Source of the DNA: Caldalkalibacillus mannanilyticus JCM 10596
GTDB lineage: Bacteria; Bacillota; Bacilli; Caldalkalibacillales; JCM-10596
Length of the DNA: 64,000 bases
Direction: 5' to 3'
Assembly (NCBI RefSeq): GCF_000615945.1
Contig: NZ_BAMO01000024.1
Coordinates: 1-64,000 of the forward strand
Shown here: one piece after another, positions 1 to 7,521 of the stretch
How positions within the stretch are numbered: the first letter of the stretch is position 1
How the letters are laid out: each line of letters opens with the position of its first letter
Position numbers and translations under genes: made by a program
Notes under the pieces: model-generated
Seen by the model: the letters and a program-made list of their open reading frames with translations, nothing else
What the model was told of the DNA's origin: nothing
The model's database searches: none

Positions 1-441
1 GATAACATATTACAGGCTTGTCTAATCGCTTTATTTTTTCTTATTATAGAAGGGATAATGGAACCGTACGGTTTTAAGGAAAATAAAAAAAATTAAGAAA
101 TTTGGGTTTTTAGCTCTGTTTTTTCTCCATTTTTTTGAAAAAGTATTGACATAAAAAAAGGGCGAGTGTAAAATTGTAGTAGTTAAAATTCTTACAAAAT
201 AAAGAAAAAAAGTATAATATTACTCTCGTCCTACATAGAGCTTCCTTTCCAACTTAAAGATACTTATTCTACAAGAAGATGCTTACTTTACAAGTCACTA
301 TCTTGTTTTTTTTACCCCTCACTTCCATTTTTTACCTATAAATACACTCCTTATTCATGGAAACCTATTATTTTGAGTATTAGTAGAATCAATACAGGTG
401 GAGTAAAACTTCCCTCTAATAGAAGTTTACATATTATATAG
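1..441. other. 5' intergenic region and long leader before the tRNA
   Basis: No gene is visible. The stretch is very AT-rich. It contains a perfect 12-bp palindrome (AACCGTACGGTT, 62-73), the main promoter candidate (146-174), a second -10-like TATAAT at 213-218, and a hairpin with a 7-bp stem (AAACTTC 406-412 with GAAGTTT 422-428) ending 13 bases before the tRNA. If transcription starts near 181 the leader is about 260 nt. I saw no T-box consensus in it. Confidence 0.6.
146..174 (+). promoter_or_regulatory. SigA-type promoter for the tRNA-Cys/desulfurase unit
   Basis: A perfect -35 TTGACA (146-151) is followed by a 17-base spacer and -10 TAAAAT (169-174, five of six matches). No terminator is visible between it and the genes below, so it could drive the tRNA and both proteins as one transcript. 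Transcription start is inferred near 181. Confidence 0.7.
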
Positions 442-515
442 GGCGGTGTAGCCAAACGGGAAGGCAAGAGACGGCAAATCTCTTATTCTAGGTTCAAATC
501 CTAGCACCGCCTCCA
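442..515 (+). tRNA. tRNA-Cys (GCA) with G33 instead of U33
   Basis: A full cloverleaf folds. The acceptor stem is 442-448 with 505-511 (7 Watson-Crick pairs), the D stem GCC/GGC (451-453, 463-465), the anticodon stem 467-471 with 479-483 (5 pairs), and the T stem 488-492 with 500-504 (5 pairs) with a normal TTCAAAT loop. The discriminator is T512, the tRNA-Cys identity base, and CCA (513-515) is encoded. The anticodon loop is CGGCAAA, so anticodon GCA (474-476) is preceded by G33 (473) where elongator tRNAs almost always have U33, needed for the U-turn. Compared with the usual Bacillus tRNA-Cys, G15 and C48 are both changed, to A456 and T487, which keeps the Levitt pair. This suggests a maintained structure rather than a decaying copy. 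It lies 34 bases upstream of a protein gene in the same orientation as a cysteine desulfurase. It may serve a role outside normal elongation. Confidence 0.9.
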
Positions 516-549
516 TCAATAAATAACAAATAGAAAGGTTGGAACTTTC

Positions 550-1440
550 ATGCATATTGCGAAGCAATCCAATATGAAATCCTCTCACCAGTTATTAGAC
601 TCCGAAGAAGTATTACTAAATCTTATTCGCCAAGAACTAGAGAATTGTGATCACAAGGAAGTTGTCATTATGGCTGGTCATTATATGTTATTTATGGATG
701 AAGTAAATGGCAGCCTTACGCCAGGAGTTATGGAAGAACAAGAGAATGAAATCATTAAAAACAGAATAAAACAAAGGGTAGGAATTTTTCCTCATTATAC
801 CTGGACCCAAGGTGTAAAAATCGCAGAGGAATTTCATGTGAAATTTGATCACACACATTTCTTACTATTAATTAATGATTGGCAATATGTCCCAACCTCG
901 AACGTATCAGCTTCTGAACTAAGACAACAATACTATGACCACTTTACCTTTCCCAAATCCTATTTAAAGGTTTTAAAAGAGTCTGGTATTTTTGATGAGA
1001 GTCATATTTTATCTAGTAGAAAGCAGGAGTTAGCCTTTCCTGAAACGTGGCTTAAGTACAGATTCCAAAAAAGCGCGACAAAATTAGTAAAAGAAAACAA
1101 ATTAGAAAAGAAAGTACTTAATGAACAAACCAATGAAACAGAAGTAAGCTTCTTAGACCAGGATGGTAATTATAAAACCTTAATTAGCTGTGGTGTAACC
1201 GGCTGTGCTGGGGAAATCACAGAAATGATCTCAGAGGTCTATAAAAGCGGAAAACGATTATTGCTGATGTTTGCTCCGGGCGAGTGTTATCAGCCTGTAA
1301 AGACAGGAGTGGAAATTGCCCTTGATTTATACAGCTTAACGGGGATGAAGATCATCATTGCTGATCCAGGTGGAAGTGGGGAAATGAGTATAGACGAAAT
1401 ATATTCCAAGATGGTTAACTTTTCTGTATTCCAAAGCTAG
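550..1440 (+). CDS. uncharacterised protein between tRNA-Cys and desulfurase
   Basis: I do not recognise this 296-residue protein. It is soluble: no signal peptide and no membrane segment. The N-terminal half is rich in Glu, Lys and aromatic residues. The C-terminal third has two closely spaced cysteines (C214 and C219 in CGVTGCAG), a third at C246 in a PGEC motif after a hydrophobic strand (LLLMFAP), and a glycine-rich loop (DPGGSGEM), which together look like a small alpha/beta domain with a cysteine or metal site. It is followed 23 bases later by the desulfurase, so the two are almost certainly co-transcribed. A sulfur-acceptor or tRNA-interacting role is only inferred from position. The start at 550 has a modest ribosome site (GAAAGG, about 533-538). 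M9 is an alternative start. Confidence 0.75.
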   Translation: MHIAKQSNMKSSHQLLDSEEVLLNLIRQELENCDHKEVVIMAGHYMLFMDEVNGSLTPGVMEEQENEIIKNRIKQRVGIFPHYTWTQGVKIAEEFHVKFDHTHFLLLINDWQYVPTSNVSASELRQQYYDHFTFPKSYLKVLKESGIFDESHILSSRKQELAFPETWLKYRFQKSATKLVKENKLEKKVLNEQTNETEVSFLDQDGNYKTLISCGVTGCAGEITEMISEVYKSGKRLLLMFAPGECYQPVKTGVEIALDLYSLTGMKIIIADPGGSGEMSIDEIYSKMVNFSVFQS

Positions 1441-1463
1441 CCTCAGACAAAGGATGAAATGAT

Positions 1464-2555
1464 ATGAAGGTGATCTATCTCGACCATTGTGCCACCACCC
1501 CCTGTCATGAGGAAGTAATACAGCTGATGAGTAAATACCATTCCTTAGAATTTGGGAATCCTTCCTCTCAACATATTTTAGGAAAAAGAGCCCTCCATGC
1601 CATTAACCAAGCAACGAAGCAAGTGGCTGAGCTTATTCATGCTGAACCCGAGGAAATTATATTTACCTCTGGGGCGACAGAAAGCAATAACTTATTTCTA
1701 CTAGGACTCTACGAATGGTTAAAAGAAACGAGCGGCAATATCATCCTGAGCCCTATTGACCATAAGTCAACCCTTGAAGTGGGGAACGAATTAGCCAGAA
1801 GAGGAATAGAGGTCAGATATGCTAAGGTTAATCATCAAGGACGTATCCATATCCCAGATTTAGAGAGAATGATCGATCATAACACGAAGCTGATTAGCTG
1901 TGCTCATATTAACTCAGAGCTTGGAGTCATTCAAGATATAGAAGCGTTATCCATTCTTTGTTCCAATCGTGGGATTCTTCTACATGTTGACGCTGTTCAA
2001 TCTATAGGAAAAATAGACATCAATTGTAGAGCAATGAATATAGCTTCCTTATCTTTGTCTGGACACAAGATTTATGGTCCTAAGGGAATTGGGGCTTTAT
2101 ATGTGAACAAAAAGATACGACACATCGTTAGACCGTTAACGTTTGGAGGTGGGCAGAATAGTCTTAGGAGTGGTACCCTACCAACAGCCCAAATAGTAGG
2201 ATTGGGGCATGCCTGTTATTTAGCCCAAGAAAATATCAATGAACATTATGCAAAGGTGCAGGAATTAAGAGATCTTTTTTTACAGGAGATGCGCATGAAA
2301 GTGCCTGCGATACAAGTCAATAATGATCCTGCCGTAAGCGTTCCTCATATCTTAAATCTCAGAATCAATGGGGTAAGCTCTGAAGCCTTAGTTTCTGGAT
2401 TAGGTCGATTAGCTATTGCCTCGGGTTCGGCATGCAACTCAGCTAGTCTAGAGCCTTCATATGTACTGACAACGATTGGTTTAACGGGCGAAGAAGCCAA
2501 CCATTCCATTAGGATATGCTTCAGCCATATCAAGAAAAGAGTGACATCATCGTAG
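1464..2555 (+). CDS. cysteine desulfurase, NifS/IscS-like (class V aminotransferase)
   Basis: This is a fold-type I PLP enzyme that removes sulfur from L-cysteine to give alanine and an enzyme persulfide. The PLP-binding lysine is K202 in LSGHKIYGPKG. The HVDAVQS segment that contacts PLP is present, and the catalytic cysteine is C324 in GSACNSASLEPS, the class I type loop. The length of 363 residues is short for IscS (about 400) but usual for Bacillus NifS-like proteins. The normal N-terminal LDNAATTP reads LDHCATTP (H8, C9), followed by another cysteine at C14, which is unusual. No iscU, thiI or mnmA is next to it. Instead it sits with a tRNA-Cys and an unknown protein, so its sulfur acceptor is not evident. 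The family assignment is firm; the role is not. Confidence 0.92.
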   Translation: MKVIYLDHCATTPCHEEVIQLMSKYHSLEFGNPSSQHILGKRALHAINQATKQVAELIHAEPEEIIFTSGATESNNLFLLGLYEWLKETSGNIILSPIDHKSTLEVGNELARRGIEVRYAKVNHQGRIHIPDLERMIDHNTKLISCAHINSELGVIQDIEALSILCSNRGILLHVDAVQSIGKIDINCRAMNIASLSLSGHKIYGPKGIGALYVNKKIRHIVRPLTFGGGQNSLRSGTLPTAQIVGLGHACYLAQENINEHYAKVQELRDLFLQEMRMKVPAIQVNNDPAVSVPHILNLRINGVSSEALVSGLGRLAIASGSACNSASLEPSYVLTTIGLTGEEANHSIRICFSHIKKRVTSS

Positions 2556-2633
2556 GAGTAGAGCTCCTATCTGCTAAAATCAATAACATTCTAGAACTTC
2601 AAGGAGAATTTATCTAACATAAATCGAGAAAAG

Positions 2634-2687
2634 CCTCTCTCCGTGCTTGGGGTGAAATGCCCTAATCACAGAAGAGAGGTTTTTTTC
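2634..2687 (+). terminator. intrinsic terminator after the desulfurase
   Basis: CCTCTCT (2634-2640) pairs with AGAGAGG (2673-2679) around a 32-base loop that can itself form a short GGG/CCC stem. TTTTTTT follows. It closes the tRNA/unknown/desulfurase unit. Confidence 0.75.
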
Positions 2688-2780
2688 TTACTGAATAAGA
2701 AAGTATAAATTTTTGTATAATTTTTAACCAAAATTTATACTTTATGGAAGTCTACTCTCTATTTAGGTATCTGGATATGA

Positions 2781-4339
2781 TCAATCAAGATAGTGCTTTG
2801 TAGCTTCTTCAATGGCTTGTTTGCCACCCTTCGCTAACCATTCTTCAATGATTTGATCATGGTATTCGAGAGGCTCCCGTCCAAGGATAATCCGAATAGC
2901 TCCTGTCATCCAGACATCGGGAGGAGTATCTGTACCAGGGCGGACATCTGGATTGCTTAAGAGAGATTCAAGTGGCGGGTCGAACTTAATCGTATCTCTC
3001 CCTTCCTGAGCTAGAATGTCATCAAAGATTCTGATTAATTGCTGTCCTTCTTCAGATAATTCAAGGATTCCTCTGGTGAAAGTAGCATCCTTAATGAGCC
3101 ACAGCCAATTTGTACGGTAACGCTGTTCATTAAGTTTAGCTGCATCTGTTGGAATCTCATAGTTAATTTGTCCATTTTCAAGTGTATAGGTTTGCCCCTC
3201 AATTCCGTAAGTGAAGAACCTTTCTGCTTCATCGGAAACCTGCCAATCGAAGAATTGAATCAAGCGAGCAGGATCTACCTTTGTTTTGCTATGAATCATG
3301 AAAGCACGAACCACACTATCGTAAAGGTAATGCCCTCCCTTGCCATCAGGACCTATAGGAGAGGGGATCACGGCAATTCTTGCTTCAGGTACATTTTGTT
3401 GTAGTTCTTGCTCCCAAGAAAGGATTTCCTCTGCATTCATCGACCACATTCCAGCCTGACCTGAAATAATATTGCTTCTAAATTGTGGTTGTGGAGTGGT
3501 TAGAAACTCAGGATGAATCAATCCTTCTTGATACATGGTTCGGTAAAAGGATAGAGCATCTTTTATCTTGTCTCCAGCCATAAATTTCGGAACTACCTGC
3601 CCATTGTAATACTCCCACTGAAAGGAAGAGCGTCAAAGGCAGCAAAAAAGGTATCAGCGTATTTGAAGTTTTCACGTCCTTGGTAGGGATTTTCCACACC
3701 TAATTTTTTGAAAGCGCGTAACACTTCCAAGTATTCATCTGTGGTTCTAGGAATATCCAGCCCTGTTTGTTCTAGAAGGTCGAGGCGTATCCAGGTTCCT
3801 CGTCTAGAGCGATTGGATAAGTAATCTGGAATGGCATAGATTTTTCCATCGTGCGTCACTTGATCCCATGCTTCTTGTGGAATGACTCGTAATAGATTTT
3901 GCCCATGTTCTTGTAGTAAATCATCAAGAGGCAGAAAAACACCTGCTTGTACGGAACCAGCCAATTCAGGTCCCCATACTCCTCCAGAGGCTTGAACGAC
4001 ATCTGGAATATCTCCTGAGGCAAGCATCAGTGTCATTTTCTCCACGTACTCTTTATGAGGCACCAATCTAATATCGATGTCTGTATTGGTTAAGCTTTCT
4101 AGTTCTTTGACCCATTTATCCTCGTTAATATCTGGGTGACTCTCAACATAAGGAGTCCCTAGCGTGCGCATGGAGATGGAAAAGGTTAGCGGAGCTTGTG
4201 AAGCCTCTCCTGCTGCGTCTTCAGCATTTGGAATCGGATCAGCCGATTGTGGTGAACTACTTGTACAGCCAACAAATAAGGCAGAAATAAGAACGAAGAC
4301 AAGTGCTAGAATCATCCACTTTTTATTCAATAACGACAC
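2781..4339 (-). CDS. LplA-type extracellular solute-binding lipoprotein (one frameshift)
   Basis: This is the substrate-binding protein of a carbohydrate ABC importer, family 1, of the LplA/YtcQ type common in Paenibacillaceae. The N-terminal half (3593-4339) starts with a lipoprotein signal ending ALFVGC (C25) and carries the usual family segments. The C-terminal half (2781-3581) continues with residues typical of the family, including WEYYNGQVVPKF just upstream of its nominal start. The frames join if one T is added to the CCTTTCAG stretch near 3621, restoring PFQW. Together they give about 520 residues, the normal family length. A one-base deletion in a T run is more likely a sequencing error than a real pseudogene. 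It follows two permease genes in the same direction. The substrate is probably an oligosaccharide of the uronic-acid polysaccharide handled by the neighbouring lyases. Confidence 0.85.
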
Positions 4340-4360
4340 CCTCTTTTCTACATATTTTTT

Positions 4361-4374
4361 AGTAAGCCCTTACA
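4361..4374. promoter_or_regulatory. LacI/CcpA-like palindrome upstream of the lplA-like gene
   Basis: AGTAAGCCCTTACA is a cre-like inverted repeat, reading TGTAAGGGCTTACT on the minus strand. It lies 22 bases upstream of the solute-binding protein start, between it and the lplC-like gene. It shares the TGTAAGGGCTTAC core with the site at 6309-6324, so both may bind the same LacI-family repressor. Confidence 0.5.
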
Positions 4375-4447
4375 TGTATAAAGTAACAAGGAAAATGGAT
4401 TTATTAAATGTGCTGATTTTATGTCTTGTTGTGCTAATTTTAGGCTC

Positions 4448-5329
4448 TTATTCTTTAATGCCGCCTAAGAGTAACCCCTTAACGAAGAAACGCTGTAGAA
4501 AGGGGTAGATCAGCAGAATAGGGACGGTAGCAACAATAATAACAGCCATCTTCATTCCCTCTGGAGAGCTGGCAAGCATCGAACTGAATACCGCTGATGC
4601 AGGATCAGCCGTTATATTTTCATCCACAATTAACTCTCGAAGCTTAACCTGTAGGGGATACAGCTTGCGATCCTCGATATACATAAGAGCGTTAAAGTAA
4701 GTATTCCAATGAAAGACGGCATAAAAGATAGCCAGTGTAGCTAAGGCTGGCTTAGAAAGAGGGAGTACGATCTGAAAGAGAATACGCAACTCCCCACAGC
4801 CATCAATTCGACTTGAGTCTATCAGCTCTGAGGGGATCTGTAGGAAGAAGGACCTCATCACAAAAAAATTAAAGGCACTAATCGCAGTCGGAATAATCAG
4901 AGCCCATAGTGTGTTTAACATCCCCAGCTTTTGAACCAAAAGATACGTTGGAATCAAGGGGGCAGAGAAGATCATGGTAAACAAAACTAGAAAGAGAATG
5001 ATTTTTCTGCCGATAAATTCTCGGCGAGAAAGTGGATAGGCTAAGGATGCTGTTGCAATCAGGTTAAATATAGTTCCCACTACGGTGATAAATATTGTTA
5101 CCATGAAGGCACGCCAAATCGTAATATCCTGGAAGACATATTGATAATGATCTAGAGTAAATTCAACGGGCCAGAGGATGACCTCTCCTCGATCAATAGC
5201 ACCAGAACTACTAAAAGATTGGGCGAGAACATGAAGAAATGGTAGAATCATCACAAGACAAATGATGATTAATAGAGTAAGGTTGATGATCAAAAAAAAC
5301 TTGCGTGATTTACTTATTCGTTTAGACAT
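4448..5329 (-). CDS. LplC-type sugar ABC transporter permease
   Basis: This is an inner-membrane permease of the MalG/LplC (YtcP) family, 293 residues, with six predicted membrane segments. The cytoplasmic EAA-like loop around SSRIDGCGELRILFQIVLPLSKP couples to the ATPase. The C-terminus ends FVKGLLLGGIKE, characteristic of LplC-like proteins. It is the second gene of the transporter operon, 17 bases after the lplB-like gene and followed by the solute-binding protein. No ATPase gene is present locally. In this family an unlinked MsmX-type ATPase is normally shared. Confidence 0.9.
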   Translation of the reverse strand: MSKRISKSRKFFLIINLTLLIIICLVMILPFLHVLAQSFSSSGAIDRGEVILWPVEFTLDHYQYVFQDITIWRAFMVTIFITVVGTIFNLIATASLAYPLSRREFIGRKIILFLVLFTMIFSAPLIPTYLLVQKLGMLNTLWALIIPTAISAFNFFVMRSFFLQIPSELIDSSRIDGCGELRILFQIVLPLSKPALATLAIFYAVFHWNTYFNALMYIEDRKLYPLQVKLRELIVDENITADPASAVFSSMLASSPEGMKMAVIIVATVPILLIYPFLQRFFVKGLLLGGIKE

Positions 5330-5346
5330 ACAACTCCTTCTCCTTT

Positions 5347-6258
5347 CTAGTATAAACTATTTCCAGTAGCTCTTTTACTGAGCGTATTGGCTCCGACTAA
5401 TAAAACCAGTCCAACCACTGATTTAAAGATACCGATAGCTGTGGTATAGCTAAATTGTGCTTGAAGAAGCCCCACTTGATAAATATAGGTATCAAAAATC
5501 TCCCCATTCATACGGTTCATAGGATTTAGAAAAACATAGACTCGTTCAAACCCAAAATCTAAGAAGTTCCCGATTTGAAGCAAAAACAAAATAGTGATCG
5601 TTGGCAATAGAGCTGGGAGTGTAATATGGAATGTTTGTTGCCAGCGATTGGCTCCATCGACTTCAGCCGCTTCGTATAGACTAGGGCTTATTCCTGCTAA
5701 GGCTGCCAAATAAATAATCGTTCCCCATCCCGTATCACGCCACATGCCAGAACCTACAATAATGGCTCGAATATAGCTTTCATCCCCCAAGAAATAGATT
5801 GGATCATAGCCGAGTAGCTGAACAACGTAATTGATAATTCCTGTTGAAGGTGACAATATCCCAATAAAAATTCCGCTAATAATTACCCAGGACAAAAAGT
5901 GTGGCATATAAATAACGGTCTGAATCAGCCGTTTCGCCAATATTTTGCGGACTTCATTAAGCATGAGTGCCAGAACGATAGGAGCTGTAAAAGCAAAGAG
6001 AAGATCATACAGATTGATCAATAACGTATTTGTCAGGATTCGAGTAAACTCAGGATAAGAAAACATCTTGCGAAAGTGGTCCAACCCTACCCAAGGGCTT
6101 CCCGTAATCCCCAGAAAAATATTGTAATTTTGAAAAGCAATAACCGATCCTAAAAGAGGTACATACTTAAAAACTAGAAAATATAAGATTCCCGGCAGAG
6201 AAATAAGATAAAGGGTCTTATACTTCCACAAGGAACCTAGTAGAGAGTTCATTCGCAT
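5347..6258 (-). CDS. LplB-type sugar ABC transporter permease
   Basis: This is a 303-residue permease of the MalF/LplB (YteP) family. The N-terminus KYKTLYLISLPGILYFLVFKYVPLLG is typical, there are about six membrane helices, and the coupling loop is YEAAEVDGANRWQQTFHITLPAL. It is the first gene of the importer operon and diverges from the YesN-type regulator across a 228-base regulatory region with two cre-like palindromes. It partners the LplC- and LplA-like proteins. Confidence 0.9.
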   Translation of the reverse strand: MRMNSLLGSLWKYKTLYLISLPGILYFLVFKYVPLLGSVIAFQNYNIFLGITGSPWVGLDHFRKMFSYPEFTRILTNTLLINLYDLLFAFTAPIVLALMLNEVRKILAKRLIQTVIYMPHFLSWVIISGIFIGILSPSTGIINYVVQLLGYDPIYFLGDESYIRAIIVGSGMWRDTGWGTIIYLAALAGISPSLYEAAEVDGANRWQQTFHITLPALLPTITILFLLQIGNFLDFGFERVYVFLNPMNRMNGEIFDTYIYQVGLLQAQFSYTTAIGIFKSVVGLVLLVGANTLSKRATGNSLY

Positions 6259-6308
6259 TCCTTCTTTCCTCCATTTCCTTCTTAAAATTAGTAGGTTTAT
6301 CGTAAACG

Positions 6309-6324
6309 CTGTAAGGGCTTACAG
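6309..6324. promoter_or_regulatory. cre-like palindrome at the lplB-like promoter
   Basis: CTGTAAGGGCTTACAG is a 16-base inverted repeat, perfect except for its GG centre, located 51 bases upstream of the lplB-like start. A neighbouring half-similar element, CGTAAACGCT (6301-6310), abuts it. The arms match CcpA/LacI operators. A dedicated LacI regulator is equally possible. Confidence 0.55.
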
Positions 6325-6446
6325 CAATAGAATTAGTTCTGTACTCATTGTGTTTTTTTTAGATTCGAGAAAAAGAGGATGTAAAGAAATAGTGGTATCA
6401 TATATAATAAGTGATAAAAAAATAGTAAATTTTCTAAAAATATATA

Positions 6447-6460
6447 TTGTAAGCGCTTAC
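6447..6460. promoter_or_regulatory. cre-type operator upstream of the YesN/YesM operon
   Basis: TTGTAAGCGCTTAC is a near-consensus CcpA site, 27 bases upstream of the TTG start of the response regulator. The 21 bases around it (6441-6461) recur exactly upstream of the secreted protease gene (19698-19718). Confidence 0.6.
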
Positions 6461-6486
6461 TCGAATGAGGAAGAGGGGGAATAAGC

Positions 6487-7521
6487 TTGAAAATTTTACT
6501 TGTTGAAGATGAACCTATGATTCGTCGGGGGTTATGTGCGTTACTTCAAAAAATAGAGCTGGAGGGGGAAGAAGAAAAAGAAATACTAGAGGCACAAAAT
6601 GGCAGGGAAGCAGAAGAACTTCTGAAGCATCATATTTTTGATCTTGTATTCACAGATATAGAAATGCCTGATTTGGATGGCTTAGCGTTAATTGAACGCT
6701 GGGTGAACCATAGTCCTTATACAAATTGGGTCATTATTTCAGGCTATGATGAGTTTCATTATGCCCAACGAGCCATTTCATTTGGAGTGAAAGAATATTT
6801 ATTGAAACCAGTGACCAAAAAAAAGATGGAAGAAACAATGATCCGTCTTCTAGCCAGTCAAAAGAAGAATCAATTTATTGGAGCCGATGAGGTAGAGAAG
6901 GTGCTACAAGGTCTAGAGGAAAGAGTTTGGCTGATTGATAGAGAGGCGGTTCAACGATTTTTAAATCAATGGTTCCATGATATTGCAGAGCGAAATCTGG
7001 ATTTAAAATATTACTGCAATCTATTAAATCACATGCTTGATATGCTTCTTCATCGATTAAATGAAAAGGGAAGTCAGCTCTCTGAGTGGCCACTGAAACG
7101 AATGGATATCCATGGGGTTAATGATCCCAATTCTGCTTTTCTCTCCAACTGTGTAGAGCTCATAAAAATTATTGAAAATAAACGAAAGGGTAATGAAAAA
7201 GACCCTATAGAAGTGGCAAAAAAATTCATCTTAGAGAATCTTGAAAGTGATGTGAGCTTAGAAAAAGTAGCTAAGAAATTAGGCTTGAATCCGTCTTATT
7301 TTAGCCAATTATTTAAACAAGAAACAAGCGAAACATTCGTGCGCTTTAGAATGAGAGCGAGAATGGAAAGAGCAAAGGAATTATTATTACAAAGCGATAT
7401 TCGTATCATTGATATTCCCAGTCGAATCGGGTCTAATGATCATCCCCATTTTACCAAAACCTTTAAAAAGTACACGGGCTGCTCCCCCTCGGAATATCGG
7501 GCAAAAATGGGAGTAGAGTAA
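6487..7521 (+). CDS. YesN-type response regulator with AraC DNA-binding domain
   Basis: A receiver domain (about 1-120) has the acidic pocket VEDE at the N-terminus, the phosphoacceptor D57 in FTDIEMPDLDG and K107 in LLKPVT. A helical linker follows, then an AraC-type double helix-turn-helix at about 240-340. The 344-residue length is shorter than many YesN proteins. The start is a TTG preceded by GAGGGGGA. It overlaps the sensor kinase gene by one base. It lies back to back with the LplB/LplC/LplA operon, which it probably activates in response to extracellular oligosaccharide. Confidence 0.93.
   Translation: MKILLVEDEPMIRRGLCALLQKIELEGEEEKEILEAQNGREAEELLKHHIFDLVFTDIEMPDLDGLALIERWVNHSPYTNWVIISGYDEFHYAQRAISFGVKEYLLKPVTKKKMEETMIRLLASQKKNQFIGADEVEKVLQGLEERVWLIDREAVQRFLNQWFHDIAERNLDLKYYCNLLNHMLDMLLHRLNEKGSQLSEWPLKRMDIHGVNDPNSAFLSNCVELIKIIENKRKGNEKDPIEVAKKFILENLESDVSLEKVAKKLGLNPSYFSQLFKQETSETFVRFRMRARMERAKELLLQSDIRIIDIPSRIGSNDHPHFTKTFKKYTGCSPSEYRAKMGVE

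Noticed and set aside
62-73. Palindrome AACCGTACGGTT as a repressor operator for the tRNA unit
   Set aside because: It is a perfect palindrome but lies about 75 bases upstream of the promoter -35, and no regulator gene is in sight. Not enough to claim a function.
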